From assembly GCA_041663285.1 (NCBI GenBank), contig JBAZSP010000016.1, positions 1-28,595 on the forward strand: a stretch of DNA of 28,595 bases, written 5' to 3'. The stretch comes from UBA1435 sp041663285 (lineage in GTDB: Bacteria; Patescibacteriota; Microgenomatia; UBA12405). This document shows, piece by piece, positions 1 through 7,579 of this stretch; the stretch's first letter is position 1; every line of letters starts with the position of its first letter. The notes beneath the pieces were generated by a model. It did no database searches. It was not told the DNA's origin and saw only the letters and a list, made by a program, of their open reading frames with translations. Made by a program: the position numbers and the translations under genes.

Positions 1-243
1 AGCCGTTTTGGCCATTTTAGCAATTTCTTGACCTAAAGTATAGGCTTTTTCTGTTTTTGTGGATTTTGTTTTTAATACCTTGGTGTTACCGGACGCTAAT
101 GTTTTGCCGTGTAAGTCGTCAATAATTTGAGCCCATAAGTGCTGATTACTCCGATAAACAGAAAGACGGGGAATGCCTTTGTTATGGTTTATTTTTTGGC
201 GGACTCTTCTTAGCCGACGAATTTTGGGGTCATGAATGATCAT
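1..243 (-). CDS. rplR: 50S ribosomal protein uL18 (L18), 3' end beyond window
   Basis: The reverse strand from the ATG at 243 reads 81 codons without a stop to the window edge. The product begins MIIHDPKIRRLRRVRQKI and continues with RLSVYRSNQHLWAQIIDD, the conserved uL18 core that binds 5S rRNA in the central protuberance of the 50S subunit. It starts 3 nt after the rplF stop, as expected for the spc operon. The family is usually 110-120 residues, so roughly the last third lies outside the window. No Shine-Dalgarno motif precedes the start, so translation probably depends on coupling with rplF. The identification is secure from sequence and gene order. Confidence 0.9.
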   Translation of the reverse strand, partial: MIIHDPKIRRLRRVRQKINHNKGIPRLSVYRSNQHLWAQIIDDLHGKTLASGNTKVLKTKSTKTEKAYTLGQEIAKMAKTA

Positions 244-246
244 AGG

Positions 247-786
247 TTAGGCTTTGGCAGTTTTGCCAGCTTTTAATTTAATATATTCACCCAGATAGCG
301 GATACCCTTGCCTTTGTAAGGCTCCGGCTTTCTAATTTTACGGATGTTACTAGCAACCTGACCAACAATAGTTTTGTCGGGGCCGGTAACTGAAATAGCA
401 GTATCCTGGGTAACTAAAAATTGAATGCCTTCAGGAGCAATAATTTCGACCGGATGAATGTAACCGGCAATGACTGTAAGTTTGTTACCGGAAACGCTGG
501 CCTTATAACCAGTGCCCCGGATTTCTAAATCCTTTTTCCAATGAGTAACTACACCAGAAACCATGTTTTGCAGATGGGCCCGGATAGCACCGTGGACAGA
601 TTTGGCCGATTTGTCTTCTGACATACGAGTTACCAAGACCTGGTTTTCAAGGACTTCGACCTTAATTTTTGAAGGAACGTTAAGGCTTAAGGTGCCTTTG
701 GGACCGGTAACGACAACGTGGCCAGGATTAACGGTAACAGTGACACCTTGAGGAATGGAAACAGGCATTTTACCGATTCGTGACAT
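247..786 (-). CDS. rplF: 50S ribosomal protein uL6 (L6)
   Basis: The 179-residue product has the normal family length. It opens MSRIGKMPVSIPQGVTV and carries the duplicated uL6 fold. Its second half contains the signature GQVASNIRKIRKPEPYKGKG (about residues 140-160), which contacts 23S rRNA near the sarcin-ricin loop and the factor-binding site. The gene lies 5 nt after rpsH and 3 nt before rplR within the spc part of the cluster. The upstream sequence is AT-rich and lacks a Shine-Dalgarno motif. Nothing is unusual in the protein. Confidence 0.97.
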   Translation of the reverse strand: MSRIGKMPVSIPQGVTVTVNPGHVVVTGPKGTLSLNVPSKIKVEVLENQVLVTRMSEDKSAKSVHGAIRAHLQNMVSGVVTHWKKDLEIRGTGYKASVSGNKLTVIAGYIHPVEIIAPEGIQFLVTQDTAISVTGPDKTIVGQVASNIRKIRKPEPYKGKGIRYLGEYIKLKAGKTAKA

Positions 787-791
787 ATAAA

Positions 792-1181
792 TTAGTTGAT
801 TTCGGCAACCAACTCCCCTCCCAGCTTTTTGGTAACTGCTTCACGTTGGGACATAAGACCGGAAGAAGTTGAAATTATAATTAATGAATTTTTGGTTTTA
901 CCCCAGGGAATTGAGGATGATTTGGAATATAGCCGCCGACCCGGCTTAGAAAGTAAAGTTAAGCCAGAGATAGCCGGCCGGGCATTAGAATAAGATAAAG
1001 TAGTCTGAAGCGTTTTGGGGTCGTCAGACATGGGGCTGTAGTCGGCAATGAAATGGTGCCGTTTTAAAATTTCGGCAAGTGCCAGACAGTATTTGGAGGA
1101 TGGGGAGGTAACGACTTTATTCCCTGCCATATAGGCATTTTTTAACCTGATAAGATAGTCGAAATTTAAAGGGGTGCTCAT
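792..1181 (-). CDS. rpsH: 30S ribosomal protein uS8 (S8)
   Basis: This is a 129-residue uS8, which binds the central domain of 16S rRNA early in 30S assembly. The C-terminal signature STSSGLMSQREA followed by KKLGGELVAEI is clear. An in-frame ATG at 1226 would add 15 residues and overlap rpsZ by 41 nt. The ATG at 1181 was chosen because it gives MSTPLNFDYLIRLKNAY, the normal uS8 N-terminus, and sits 4 nt after the rpsZ stop. In other bacteria uS8 represses the spc operon by binding its mRNA; I did not identify such a target here. Confidence 0.95.
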   Translation of the reverse strand: MSTPLNFDYLIRLKNAYMAGNKVVTSPSSKYCLALAEILKRHHFIADYSPMSDDPKTLQTTLSYSNARPAISGLTLLSKPGRRLYSKSSSIPWGKTKNSLIIISTSSGLMSQREAVTKKLGGELVAEIN

Positions 1182-1185
1182 AGTT

Positions 1186-1371
1186 TTACCAACTGGCTTT
1201 TTTAACACCGGGTAAAAGACCGGCATTAGCTAACTGACGAAAACAAATACGACAGAGGCCAAATAAACGAATAAACGAGCGGGGACGACCACAAAGCTGG
1301 CAACGGTGGTGATACCGTACCTGATATCTCAATTTTTTGTGTTCTCGAGCAATTTTTGCTTTATTGGCCAT
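1186..1371 (-). CDS. rpsZ: 30S ribosomal protein uS14, zinc-binding short form
   Basis: The 61-residue protein is the short zinc-type uS14. Two CxxC pairs (CQLC at about residues 24-27 and CRIC at about 40-43) form the zinc knuckle, and the protein ends in the typical KASW. It binds the 3' major domain of 16S rRNA in the 30S head. The zinc-independent long form (about 100 residues) is ruled out by length and cysteines. The gene lies 3 nt after rplE and 4 nt before rpsH. Confidence 0.96.
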   Translation of the reverse strand: MANKAKIAREHKKLRYQVRYHHRCQLCGRPRSFIRLFGLCRICFRQLANAGLLPGVKKASW

Positions 1372-1374
1372 TTT

Positions 1375-1905
1375 TTATCTTTTTTCAAATGGAAATCCTA
1401 GGGCGGATAATAACATTTTTGCTTCGTCTTTTGAAGAGGCAGTGATATTTAGGGTAATTTGAACCGTCCGGATTTTAGTTATTTTATCTAGATCTATTTC
1501 GGGAAAATAGGTTTGATCTTTGATAATCATATTGTAGTTGCCGGCTTGATCAAAGGAATCCAAAGGCATACCTTTAAAGTCGCGCAATCTGGGCAAAACC
1601 AAGTTAAAAAGTTTTTCGACAAAATCAAACATCCGACGACCGCGAAGGGTTACTTTGTAGGCCAAAGGATCACCCTGACGTAATTTAAAAGAGGAAACCG
1701 ATTTTTTGGCTTTGGTTAATTGAGGCTTTTGGCCGGTAACTGCCATAATTTCGTTTTGAGCAGCGGCCAGGCTTTCCTGACTTTCACGACCGTCCGGAAC
1801 ACGGTAGTTAATGACTACCTTATTTAGTCGGGGCAGGGAAAGAAGGTTGCGGGATTGGGCTTTGAAGCTGTCCCGGATTAGTTGCTGATAACTTTGGTAG
1901 AGCAT
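1375..1905 (-). CDS. rplE: 50S ribosomal protein uL5 (L5)
   Basis: The 176-residue product matches the uL5 length. It contains LNKVVINYRV near residue 30, the block GQKPQLTKAKKSVSSFKLR around 58-76, and LRGRRMFDFVEKL around 87-99. The family binds 5S rRNA and the P-site tRNA elbow in the central protuberance. The gene lies 3 nt after rplX and 3 nt before rpsZ. It starts at ATG 1905 with no Shine-Dalgarno motif. Nothing is unusual. Confidence 0.97.
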   Translation of the reverse strand: MLYQSYQQLIRDSFKAQSRNLLSLPRLNKVVINYRVPDGRESQESLAAAQNEIMAVTGQKPQLTKAKKSVSSFKLRQGDPLAYKVTLRGRRMFDFVEKLFNLVLPRLRDFKGMPLDSFDQAGNYNMIIKDQTYFPEIDLDKITKIRTVQITLNITASSKDEAKMLLSALGFPFEKR

Positions 1906-1908
1906 AGG

Positions 1909-2235
1909 TTATTTTTGTTTGGTAGATGAAATAATTTCTGATTGGCATTTGGAGCAATATCGGGTTTTGCCGGAAGACGGATTGAGGCGATAATGAACCC
2001 GAACCGGCTTTTGGCAATTTGGACAAATCAGCATAAGCTTGGAAGCAGCCAGGGGGCGTTCCTTTTCAATGATTCCGCCTTTCTGGCCCTTTTGAGCTTT
2101 AAGGTGGCGTTTAAAAATATTAATGTCTTTAACTAAAACAGTATTTAATTTGGGATAAGTTCTGACCACCTGGCCAGTACGGTTTTTGTCTTTACCCAGA
2201 AGGATTTTTACTTTATCGCCGGTAAGTATTTTCAT
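1909..2235 (-). CDS. rplX: 50S ribosomal protein uL24 (L24) with zinc-ribbon C-terminus
   Basis: The 108-residue product starts MKILTGDKVKILLGKDKN, the KOW-type SH3 fold of uL24, an early 23S rRNA binder near the exit tunnel. The C-terminal half has two CxxC pairs (CPNC and CSKC), so it should bind zinc, as in many bacterial uL24 proteins. An upstream in-frame ATG at 2274 would add 13 unrelated residues and overlap rplN. The ATG at 2235, 1 nt after the rplN stop, fits the family, and AAGGA lies 10 nt upstream of it, one of the few Shine-Dalgarno-like motifs in this cluster. Confidence 0.95.
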   Translation of the reverse strand: MKILTGDKVKILLGKDKNRTGQVVRTYPKLNTVLVKDINIFKRHLKAQKGQKGGIIEKERPLAASKLMLICPNCQKPVRVHYRLNPSSGKTRYCSKCQSEIISSTKQK

Positions 2236-2236
2236 A

Positions 2237-2605
2237 TTAGTAGACTTCCTTGGCCATTGAGGCAATCTTGGCAAAACCTAAATCTTTAATTTCCCGGGCG
2301 ATTGGTCCAAAGATTCTTGTGCCTCGGGGATTATTTTGGGCATCGATAGTAACAGCGGCATTATCGCTGAAACGAATATAAGAACCATCGGATCGGCGGA
2401 ACTCCTTTCTGGTGCGAACCACAACCATCCGGATTTTTTCTTTCTTTTTGACTAGAGCGTTGGGAATAGCTTGTTTGACAGAGGCCAGAATAATGTCGCC
2501 GATACTACCCTTTTTGTGAATACTACCTTTGTAGACGTGGAGAACCTGAACCAATTTGGCTCCACAATTGTCGGCTGGCTTGATAATACTTCTTAATTGG
2601 ATCAT
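2237..2605 (-). CDS. rplN: 50S ribosomal protein uL14 (L14)
   Basis: The 122-residue protein has the exact family length. It begins MIQLRSIIKPADNCGAK and contains the conserved VVVRTRKEFRRSDGSYIRF and NPRGTRIFGPIARE blocks. uL14 forms intersubunit bridges with 16S rRNA and is the docking site of the silencing factor RsfS in other bacteria. The gene sits 6 nt after rpsQ and 1 nt before rplX. It is highly conserved and unambiguous. Confidence 0.98.
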   Translation of the reverse strand: MIQLRSIIKPADNCGAKLVQVLHVYKGSIHKKGSIGDIILASVKQAIPNALVKKKEKIRMVVVRTRKEFRRSDGSYIRFSDNAAVTIDAQNNPRGTRIFGPIAREIKDLGFAKIASMAKEVY

Positions 2606-2611
2606 GCTGAT

Positions 2612-2875
2612 TTACTTTTTGGTGATAATTTCTTGGGTAGTAAAGCGTTTAAGCTTGCTTAACGGCCTGGTTTCTACCACCTGCACCCGGTCGCCAACTT
2701 TGGCGTTAAGATTGTTGCTGGCGTAAATTTTGTTTGTCTTTTTGACAATTTTTTGATAGAGCGGATGCTTAAATTTATAATTTAAAGAAACAGTAATAGT
2801 GTTGGCCATTTTGGTCGAAACGACGGTGCCAATAAAGGTTTTGCCGGTTTTAACTGGTTTATTTGTTGCTTCCAT
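2612..2875 (-). CDS. rpsQ: 30S ribosomal protein uS17 (S17)
   Basis: The ATG at 2875 gives 87 residues, the normal length. The OB-fold signature runs from GKTFIGTVVSTKMANTITVS through HPLYQKIVKKTNK to GDRVQVVETRPLSKLKRF. uS17 binds the 5' domain of 16S rRNA. The reading frame opens further upstream at 2911, adding MLLFKHYSLKNN, but that would overlap rpmC by 53 nt and does not resemble the family. The chosen start still overlaps the end of rpmC by 17 nt, which suggests translational coupling. Confidence 0.93.
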   Translation of the reverse strand: MEATNKPVKTGKTFIGTVVSTKMANTITVSLNYKFKHPLYQKIVKKTNKIYASNNLNAKVGDRVQVVETRPLSKLKRFTTQEIITKK

Positions 2876-3068
2876 GTTGTTTTTCAGTGAGTAATGTTTG
2901 AATAAGAGCAATTTCGTATTTGGTTTTTTTGATAACCGAAGTGTCTTTGGTTGATCCAGTATAGATTTTTGACATGACTTCCACTAACTTTTTTTGAAGA
3001 TCAACTAAAAGTTTTTGGAGCTCTGCCTGATCTTTTTGGCGGTAGGAGATTTTATCAGCTTTTTTCAT
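2859..3068 (-). CDS. rpmC: 50S ribosomal protein uL29 (L29)
   Basis: The 69-residue product is a two-helix protein rich in Lys, Glu and Leu, with QKDQAELQKLLVDLQKKL in helix 1 and KKTKYEIALIQTLLTEKQ in helix 2. This matches uL29, which lies at the tunnel exit and contributes to binding of SRP and trigger factor. Size and position between rplP and rpsQ settle the identity, because sequence identity in this family is low. Its last 17 nt overlap the rpsQ start. Confidence 0.93.
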   Translation of the reverse strand: MKKADKISYRQKDQAELQKLLVDLQKKLVEVMSKIYTGSTKDTSVIKKTKYEIALIQTLLTEKQHGSNK

Positions 3069-3078
3069 AAAATAATGT

Positions 3079-3480
3079 TTAGATTCTTTTAACGACTTTA
3101 CTGATAATAGGTAGTTTGGCGGCGGCCAATCTTAAGGCCTCGTTGGCAGCTGCTTCCGGTATGCCAGAAACCTCAAACATAACCCTACCCGGCTTGACAA
3201 CGCAAACATAGCCTTTAACGTCACCTTTTCCGGCACCCATAGTAACGGTGCCTTTTTCGGTAATGGGCTTGTCGGGAAACAGACGAACCCACATCCGGCC
3301 GTTTCGCTTGGTTGCGTGGGCAATGGCTCTTCGGGCGGCTTCGATCTGATTGGCAGTGACCCAGGACCTAGCTAAAGCTTTTAACCCAAAATCACCAAAG
3401 GAAACCATATTGCCTTTTGACAGGCCTTTCATATGACCCCGAAAGGCTTTGCGATATTTAGTTCGGCTGGGCTGAAGCAT
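3079..3480 (-). CDS. rplP: 50S ribosomal protein uL16 (L16)
   Basis: The 133-residue protein starts MLQPSRTKYRKAFRGH and contains GLKALARSWVTANQIEAARR and the C-terminal VKPGRVMFEVSG block. uL16 organises the peptidyl transferase centre and the A-site. The loop usually written MGKGKG plus an aromatic segment is MGAGKGDVKGYV here, so the loop that reaches toward the active site differs from the E. coli type. The gene lies 4 nt after rpsC and 10 nt before rpmC. Confidence 0.97.
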   Translation of the reverse strand: MLQPSRTKYRKAFRGHMKGLSKGNMVSFGDFGLKALARSWVTANQIEAARRAIAHATKRNGRMWVRLFPDKPITEKGTVTMGAGKGDVKGYVCVVKPGRVMFEVSGIPEAAANEALRLAAAKLPIISKVVKRI

Positions 3481-3484
3481 AATT

Positions 3485-4126
3485 TTAACCTAAACAAAGA
3501 TAAACTTTAACACCAATGTAGCCAGATCGGGTCAGCGATGGGCACTGGGCGTAATCAATGTTGGCTTTGATAGTACTCAAGGGCACCTTGCCGCGGGAGA
3601 ATTTTTCCCGACGACTGATTTCGGCACCATTTATACGACCACCGAGAATTACTTTAATACCTTTGGCACCAGAAGTCATAGTCCTTTCCATGGCCGAAAG
3701 AACAGCCCGGCGATAAGGTAACCTTTTGGTCAGTTGATAAGCAATTTTTTCGGCAATTAATTTGGCTGAAAGATCGCTGTGCTTAAATTCTTCAACCTGG
3801 ATATCGATATTAAGCTTGGCTGGCCCCCGACGGATTAACTTGGTAATATCAGCCTTAATACTCTCCAGCTCTTTACCGCCCCGACCGATGACTAAACCGG
3901 GACGACTAACAACCAGAATGATTTTGATTTTTTTGGCGGATCTTTCAATACGGATGGCAACAACACCGGCAGAATACAGCCTTTTTTGGAGATGGTCACG
4001 GATCTTTTTGTCCTCAAGCAACATTTGAGAGTAGTATTTGGGAGCAACATACCAGGAAGACTGCCATTGTGGGCTGGTCTTGGTGGTTTCGAGCCTGAAT
4101 CCTAGTGGATTGATTTTTTGACCCAT
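3485..4126 (-). CDS. rpsC: 30S ribosomal protein uS3 (S3)
   Basis: The 213-residue protein begins MGQKINPLGFRLETTKTSPQ, has the KH RNA-binding motif VIGRGGKELESI near residues 80-90, and the C-terminal domain GGRINGAEISRREKFSRGKVPL followed by IDYA. uS3 lines the mRNA entry channel and takes part in mRNA unwinding. It follows rplV after a 38-nt AT-rich spacer, one of the longer gaps in the cluster, and precedes rplP by 4 nt. No Shine-Dalgarno motif is seen in the spacer. Confidence 0.98.
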   Translation of the reverse strand: MGQKINPLGFRLETTKTSPQWQSSWYVAPKYYSQMLLEDKKIRDHLQKRLYSAGVVAIRIERSAKKIKIILVVSRPGLVIGRGGKELESIKADITKLIRRGPAKLNIDIQVEEFKHSDLSAKLIAEKIAYQLTKRLPYRRAVLSAMERTMTSGAKGIKVILGGRINGAEISRREKFSRGKVPLSTIKANIDYAQCPSLTRSGYIGVKVYLCLG

Positions 4127-4164
4127 AAAAGTTTTTACAAATATTTTTTAAACTAATTATTTTA

Positions 4165-4602
4165 CTATTTTGTTTTGGAAATGGAAGGCTTTGGTGAATC
4201 GGTAATGGGAGTAGCAGAAGATAGGATTATAGTTAGGCGACTGTGACGTTTTTGAATAATTCCCCGGGCAAAACGGGAACCGTGCGATTTGTCCATCCTT
4301 TTGATCTTGGGCCCATCGCCAACTAAAATTGATGAAAACTTAAGAGTATCGGGACTTAAACCGAAATTAGCCTTGGCGTCAGAGACGGCGTTTTGGACAC
4401 CTTTGGCCAAAAGACGGGCGGCTTTGGTGTTGGTTAGTTTTAAACGAACTAAAGACTCTATGGGTTTAAGCGGCCTAATCTGGTTGACCAAAAGCATTAA
4501 TTTTCGAGGTGAGATCTTTAGATTTTTATTCAGATATCTGACATTACGGGGTTGGTTGTCGGCAGCCAATGAAACCGGAGAAGAAATTTTTGAAGTAGCC
4601 AT
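4165..4602 (-). CDS. rplV: 50S ribosomal protein uL22 (L22)
   Basis: This is a 145-residue uL22. The core starts at LKISPRKLMLLVNQIR (about residue 28), and the extended tunnel beta-hairpin includes GPKIKRMDKSHGSRFA followed by the conserved RHSRLTIIL. Residues 1-25 and the last 15 residues (rich in Ser, Pro, Thr and Lys) extend beyond the minimal 110-residue family. uL22 lines the exit tunnel constriction. The gene lies 3 nt after rpsS. Confidence 0.96.
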   Translation of the reverse strand: MATSKISSPVSLAADNQPRNVRYLNKNLKISPRKLMLLVNQIRPLKPIESLVRLKLTNTKAARLLAKGVQNAVSDAKANFGLSPDTLKFSSILVGDGPKIKRMDKSHGSRFARGIIQKRHSRLTIILSSATPITDSPKPSISKTK

Positions 4603-4605
4603 AAT

Positions 4606-4884
4606 TTATGTTTTTTCAATAACCCTTTTAACTACACGGCCGTGACCTTTGAAGGTTCTGGTGGGGGCGAATTCGCCCACACGGTGACCAACCATATCTT
4701 CCGTGACATAAATATTGATAAACTTTTTGCCGTTGTAGATTGAAAGATTGTGCCCAACAAATTCAGGAGCTATTTGACTGGAACGGGCGTAAGTCTTAAT
4801 AGGATCAGTACTGGCCTTATGAAGAGCAATTTTCTTGCTTAAATTTTTGTCGATATAGGGACCTTTTTTGGAACTTCGGGACAT
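4606..4884 (-). CDS. rpsS: 30S ribosomal protein uS19 (S19)
   Basis: The 92-residue product has the exact family length. It opens MSRSSKKGPYIDKNL and carries the signature YNGKKFINIYVTEDMVGHRV followed by GEFAPTRTFKGHG. uS19 sits in the 30S head and touches the A-site tRNA region and the intersubunit bridges. It follows rplB after a 52-nt AT-rich spacer, the largest gap inside the ribosomal protein run. No Shine-Dalgarno motif is present. Confidence 0.98.
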   Translation of the reverse strand: MSRSSKKGPYIDKNLSKKIALHKASTDPIKTYARSSQIAPEFVGHNLSIYNGKKFINIYVTEDMVGHRVGEFAPTRTFKGHGRVVKRVIEKT

Positions 4885-4936
4885 GGGGTTAATTTCTAAT
4901 TTTTAATTCAAAAATTTTTAAGATTTAAGTTATTAA

Positions 4937-5671
4937 TTATTTGCGGCGTTTGATGATTAATTTATTTGAAGCCTTTTTGCGCTTTCGAGTCCGCTTACCA
5001 TAGGCTGGTTTACCCCATTTAGTTTTGGGATTCATACCGATGGAGCTCTTACCCTCACCACCACCGTGAGGATGAGTTTTGGGATTTTGAGCTACACCCC
5101 TAACAGTAGGCCGAATGCCCCGATGGCGACTATCACCAGCTTTAGATAGTTTAACATTAAAATGATTTGAATTGCTTATTTGGCCAATGGTAGCATAACA
5201 ATTTGAATTAAAAATCCGGATTTCGCCAGAAGGCAGGGTAACGACAGCTTTGTTGCCATCAAGACTTTGTACATAGGCGGCAGAGCCGGCGCTTTTTACA
5301 ATTTGGGCGCCTTTACCGGCTTCGAGCTCTAAAGAATTAAGAGGAACACCGATGGGAATATTTTTGAGCGGTAAACGGTTACCGTCCTTAATTGGAGCGT
5401 TGTCGGAACAGACAACCCAGTCATTAGGTTGTAATTTTTCGGTGGCCAAAATATAGGATTTGTAGCCATTGGTATAACTTAGAAGAGCCAGACTGGCCGT
5501 CCGATTGGGATCGTATTCCAGGGCAACGACTTTAGCTTTAACTTCTTTGTTAATCCGGCGGTCATCCAGAATGCGAATAAAGCGTTTAGCTTCACCGCCA
5601 CGATGGCGAACAGAAATATGCCCCTGAGAATCGCGGCCACTAGTTTTCTTCTTAATTCTTAATGGTTTCAT
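4937..5671 (-). CDS. rplB: 50S ribosomal protein uL2 (L2), short N-terminus
   Basis: uL2 stabilises the peptidyl transferase centre and subunit association. The core is clear: SVRHRGGEAKRFIRILD, LEYDPNRTASLAL, KNIPIGVPLNSLELEAGKGA, and the C-terminal NPKTHPHGGGEGKSS and WGKPAYGKRTRKRKK. The product has 244 residues against about 273-277 normally. About 28 N-terminal residues, including the usual KPTSPGRR segment, are absent, and no in-frame start upstream would restore them. In the His229 loop (E. coli numbering), VDHPHGGG is KTHPHGGG, so the Asp next to the essential His is Thr. The start is 2 nt after rplW. Confidence 0.96.
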   Translation of the reverse strand: MKPLRIKKKTSGRDSQGHISVRHRGGEAKRFIRILDDRRINKEVKAKVVALEYDPNRTASLALLSYTNGYKSYILATEKLQPNDWVVCSDNAPIKDGNRLPLKNIPIGVPLNSLELEAGKGAQIVKSAGSAAYVQSLDGNKAVVTLPSGEIRIFNSNCYATIGQISNSNHFNVKLSKAGDSRHRGIRPTVRGVAQNPKTHPHGGGEGKSSIGMNPKTKWGKPAYGKRTRKRKKASNKLIIKRRK

Positions 5672-5673
5672 GT

Positions 5674-5979
5674 TTATTTTGTTTTGACGGTTAAAATTTC
5701 AATTTTTTGGTCTTTTGGTATAGTAATTATGGCTTTTTTGCGGTCAGATTTGGCGATAGGCTGACGGCGCTTCCAATCGGTTTTAACTTTTCCTTTTATA
5801 ATTAATGTATTGATCTTTAAGGGAGTAACACTAAATATTTTTTTGAAAGCACTAACAATTTGGTTTTTGGTTGATTTGATCCCGACCCAAAAATGATAAC
5901 GGCCAAGAGATTGATCGGCCAAAGAAGATTCGGTGATGATGGGTTTTAAAATTGTGGTGTTTAAGTTAGCGTTGGCCAT
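5674..5979 (-). CDS. rplW: 50S ribosomal protein uL23 (L23)
   Basis: This is a 101-residue uL23 with the family pattern: ILKPIITESSLA at the start, YHFWVGIKSTKNQIVSAFKK in the middle, and a basic loop KVKTDWKRRQPIAKSDRKKA before the final strand. uL23 sits at the tunnel exit and binds trigger factor and SRP. The ATG at 5979 (MANANLN) is preferred over the ATG at 6000, which would add only MINLKNF and deepen the overlap with rplD. The chosen start overlaps the rplD end by 14 nt. Confidence 0.92.
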   Translation of the reverse strand: MANANLNTTILKPIITESSLADQSLGRYHFWVGIKSTKNQIVSAFKKIFSVTPLKINTLIIKGKVKTDWKRRQPIAKSDRKKAIITIPKDQKIEILTVKTK

Positions 5980-6616
5980 AAAGTTTTTTAAATTTATCAA
6001 TAGACCGGGGAGAAATAATCAAGAATTGCTGCCGACTTAGATCATAAACGTTTATCGAAGTCATAGGCAAAAGATTGACTTGAGGTAAATTACCAAAAGA
6101 ACGGGTGATATTTTGATGAGGCTTAGTAGAGATTACGCCCAAACGGCGGTTATCTTTTAGGGCGGAATAGTCGGTCGATAAAAGAGACAGAAACTTAACG
6201 GCCTCTTTGGTTTTGGGGTTAATCCGGGAAAGGCTTTTGACTACAATGATTTTATTGTCGGCGGCGAATTGGGATAATATCGATCTATAGGCAACCGCTT
6301 TTAATGACTTGGTTAACTTGAGGACATAATTCCGATTCCCTCGGGGACCGTGGGAAACACCGCCACCAACGAAAAGAGGAGCTTTGGCAGAACCATGCCT
6401 AGCCCGACCAGTGCCCTTTTGGGCCCACATTTTTTTGGTAGTTCCGGCAACTTCGTGGCGGCTCTTGGTTTTGGCGTGGGATGAACGCTGATTGGCTAAG
6501 TAGACTTTTATGGCCTGGGAAATAATTCCGGAATTGATTTTGGCACCAAAAACGGATGAGGGCAGGGTAACCGACGATGAAGTTTTAGAAGTTAGATTAT
6601 AAATAGGTAGTTTCAC
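5966..6616 (-). CDS. rplD: 50S ribosomal protein uL4 (L4), GTG start
   Basis: The 216-residue product shows the uL4 tunnel-loop signature TTKKMWAQKGTGRARHGSAK, then APLFVGGGVSHGPRGNRNY and the C-terminal alpha/beta domain. uL4 lines the exit tunnel opposite uL22. The frame opens at a TTG (6634) inside rplC, but the GTG at 6616, 1 nt after the rplC stop, gives MKLPIYNLTSK, the usual N-terminus of the family, and was chosen. In E. coli uL4 also represses the S10 operon through its leader; no such leader is identifiable ahead of rpsJ here. Confidence 0.94.
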   Translation of the reverse strand: MKLPIYNLTSKTSSSVTLPSSVFGAKINSGIISQAIKVYLANQRSSHAKTKSRHEVAGTTKKMWAQKGTGRARHGSAKAPLFVGGGVSHGPRGNRNYVLKLTKSLKAVAYRSILSQFAADNKIIVVKSLSRINPKTKEAVKFLSLLSTDYSALKDNRRLGVISTKPHQNITRSFGNLPQVNLLPMTSINVYDLSRQQFLIISPRSIDKFKKLYGQR

Positions 6617-6617
6617 T

Positions 6618-7238
6618 TTAAAGTTTGGTAACAACTAACCAGGAACCCAGGTGGCCGGGAACAGGGCCGCTAATCAGGATTTCTTTGGAAGTTAAATCAA
6701 CTTTTAATATTTTTAAGCCTTTGATAGTTTTGGTGACATTACCATAATGCCCAGGCATTTTTTTGCCTTTTACAACTTTACCCGGTGTTTGGGCGCCGAT
6801 AGATCCGGGAGCCCGGACACGATCCGATTGACCTCCAGTAACCGGCTGACGCTGAAAACCCCAACGTTTTATGACACCGGCAAAACCATGACCCTTGGAA
6901 GTGGCGGTCACGGCAATCGAATCACCCGGCTGAAGAACTTTATCGATTTCGATGGAATCCCCGACATTAAGGGGGTCGTCGGTAGCCCGGGTAAACTCTT
7001 TAAAACCTTTAGGAGTCAAAGATAATGATAATTTATTTAATTTGCGGGAAGTTGATTGGTCCTGCCTTTTTCGGTTACCATAGGCGACCTGAATTGACTG
7101 ATAGCCATCTTTTTCGGTGGTTTTGACTTGGGTGACAATAAGAGGTGAAACCCGGCATCTGGTGGCGGCAACACGACTGCCGTTTTCAAGATAGATGTTA
7201 GTCATTGAGCCTTTTTGGGCAATAAATCCAGAAATCAT
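6618..7238 (-). CDS. rplC: 50S ribosomal protein uL3 (L3)
   Basis: The 206-residue uL3 begins MISGFIAQKGSMTNIYLENG. The conserved central block runs GHGFAGVIKRWGFQRQPVTG, then RAPGSIGAQTPGKVVKGKKM and PGHYGN, which form the loop that reaches the peptidyl transferase centre. The Gln that is methylated by PrmB in E. coli lies in this region; the Gln in GFQRQPVTGG is the likely equivalent. The gene lies 3 nt after rpsJ and 1 nt before the rplD GTG. Confidence 0.97.
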   Translation of the reverse strand: MISGFIAQKGSMTNIYLENGSRVAATRCRVSPLIVTQVKTTEKDGYQSIQVAYGNRKRQDQSTSRKLNKLSLSLTPKGFKEFTRATDDPLNVGDSIEIDKVLQPGDSIAVTATSKGHGFAGVIKRWGFQRQPVTGGQSDRVRAPGSIGAQTPGKVVKGKKMPGHYGNVTKTIKGLKILKVDLTSKEILISGPVPGHLGSWLVVTKL

Positions 7239-7241
7239 AGG

Positions 7242-7553
7242 TTACATTTTAACTTCTATTTCGACACCCGAAGGAAGATCGAGATGCTGAAGGCTGTCTA
7301 CAGTTCGGAGACTGGCATTGGTAATGTCGATTAAACGTTTGTGGGTCAGGATTTGAAAATGCTCACGGGCATTTTTGTCGGTGTGGGGGCTAGTCAAAAC
7401 CGGGAATACTTTTCGTTCGGTGGGAAGAGGAATCGGGCCTTGGACTTGGGCACCGGCGGTAACCGCAGCTTCGACAATCTTGACGGCTGCCTCATCGATA
7501 ATCCGATGATCATATGATTTTAGTCGAATCCTAATGCGGTTACCTTTGGCCAT
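7242..7553 (-). CDS. rpsJ: 30S ribosomal protein uS10 (S10)
   Basis: This 103-residue uS10 has the normal length. It starts MAKGNRIRIRLKSYDHRIID, continues through GPIPLPTERKVFPVLTSPH, and ends near LPSGVEIEVKM. It is a 30S head protein and a partner of NusB in antitermination in other bacteria. It follows tuf after a 26-nt AT-rich spacer with no terminator, so tuf and the S10 genes are probably co-transcribed. Confidence 0.98.
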   Translation of the reverse strand: MAKGNRIRIRLKSYDHRIIDEAAVKIVEAAVTAGAQVQGPIPLPTERKVFPVLTSPHTDKNAREHFQILTHKRLIDITNASLRTVDSLQHLDLPSGVEIEVKM

Positions 7554-7579
7554 TTTTTACAAAGTGCAAAAATATAAAT

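Noticed and set aside
4885..4936. AT-only inverted repeat between rplB and rpsS
   Set aside because: The stem consists only of A-T pairs (AATTTTT/AAAAATT) in an AT-rich spacer, has no proper terminator context, and lies inside an essential operon.
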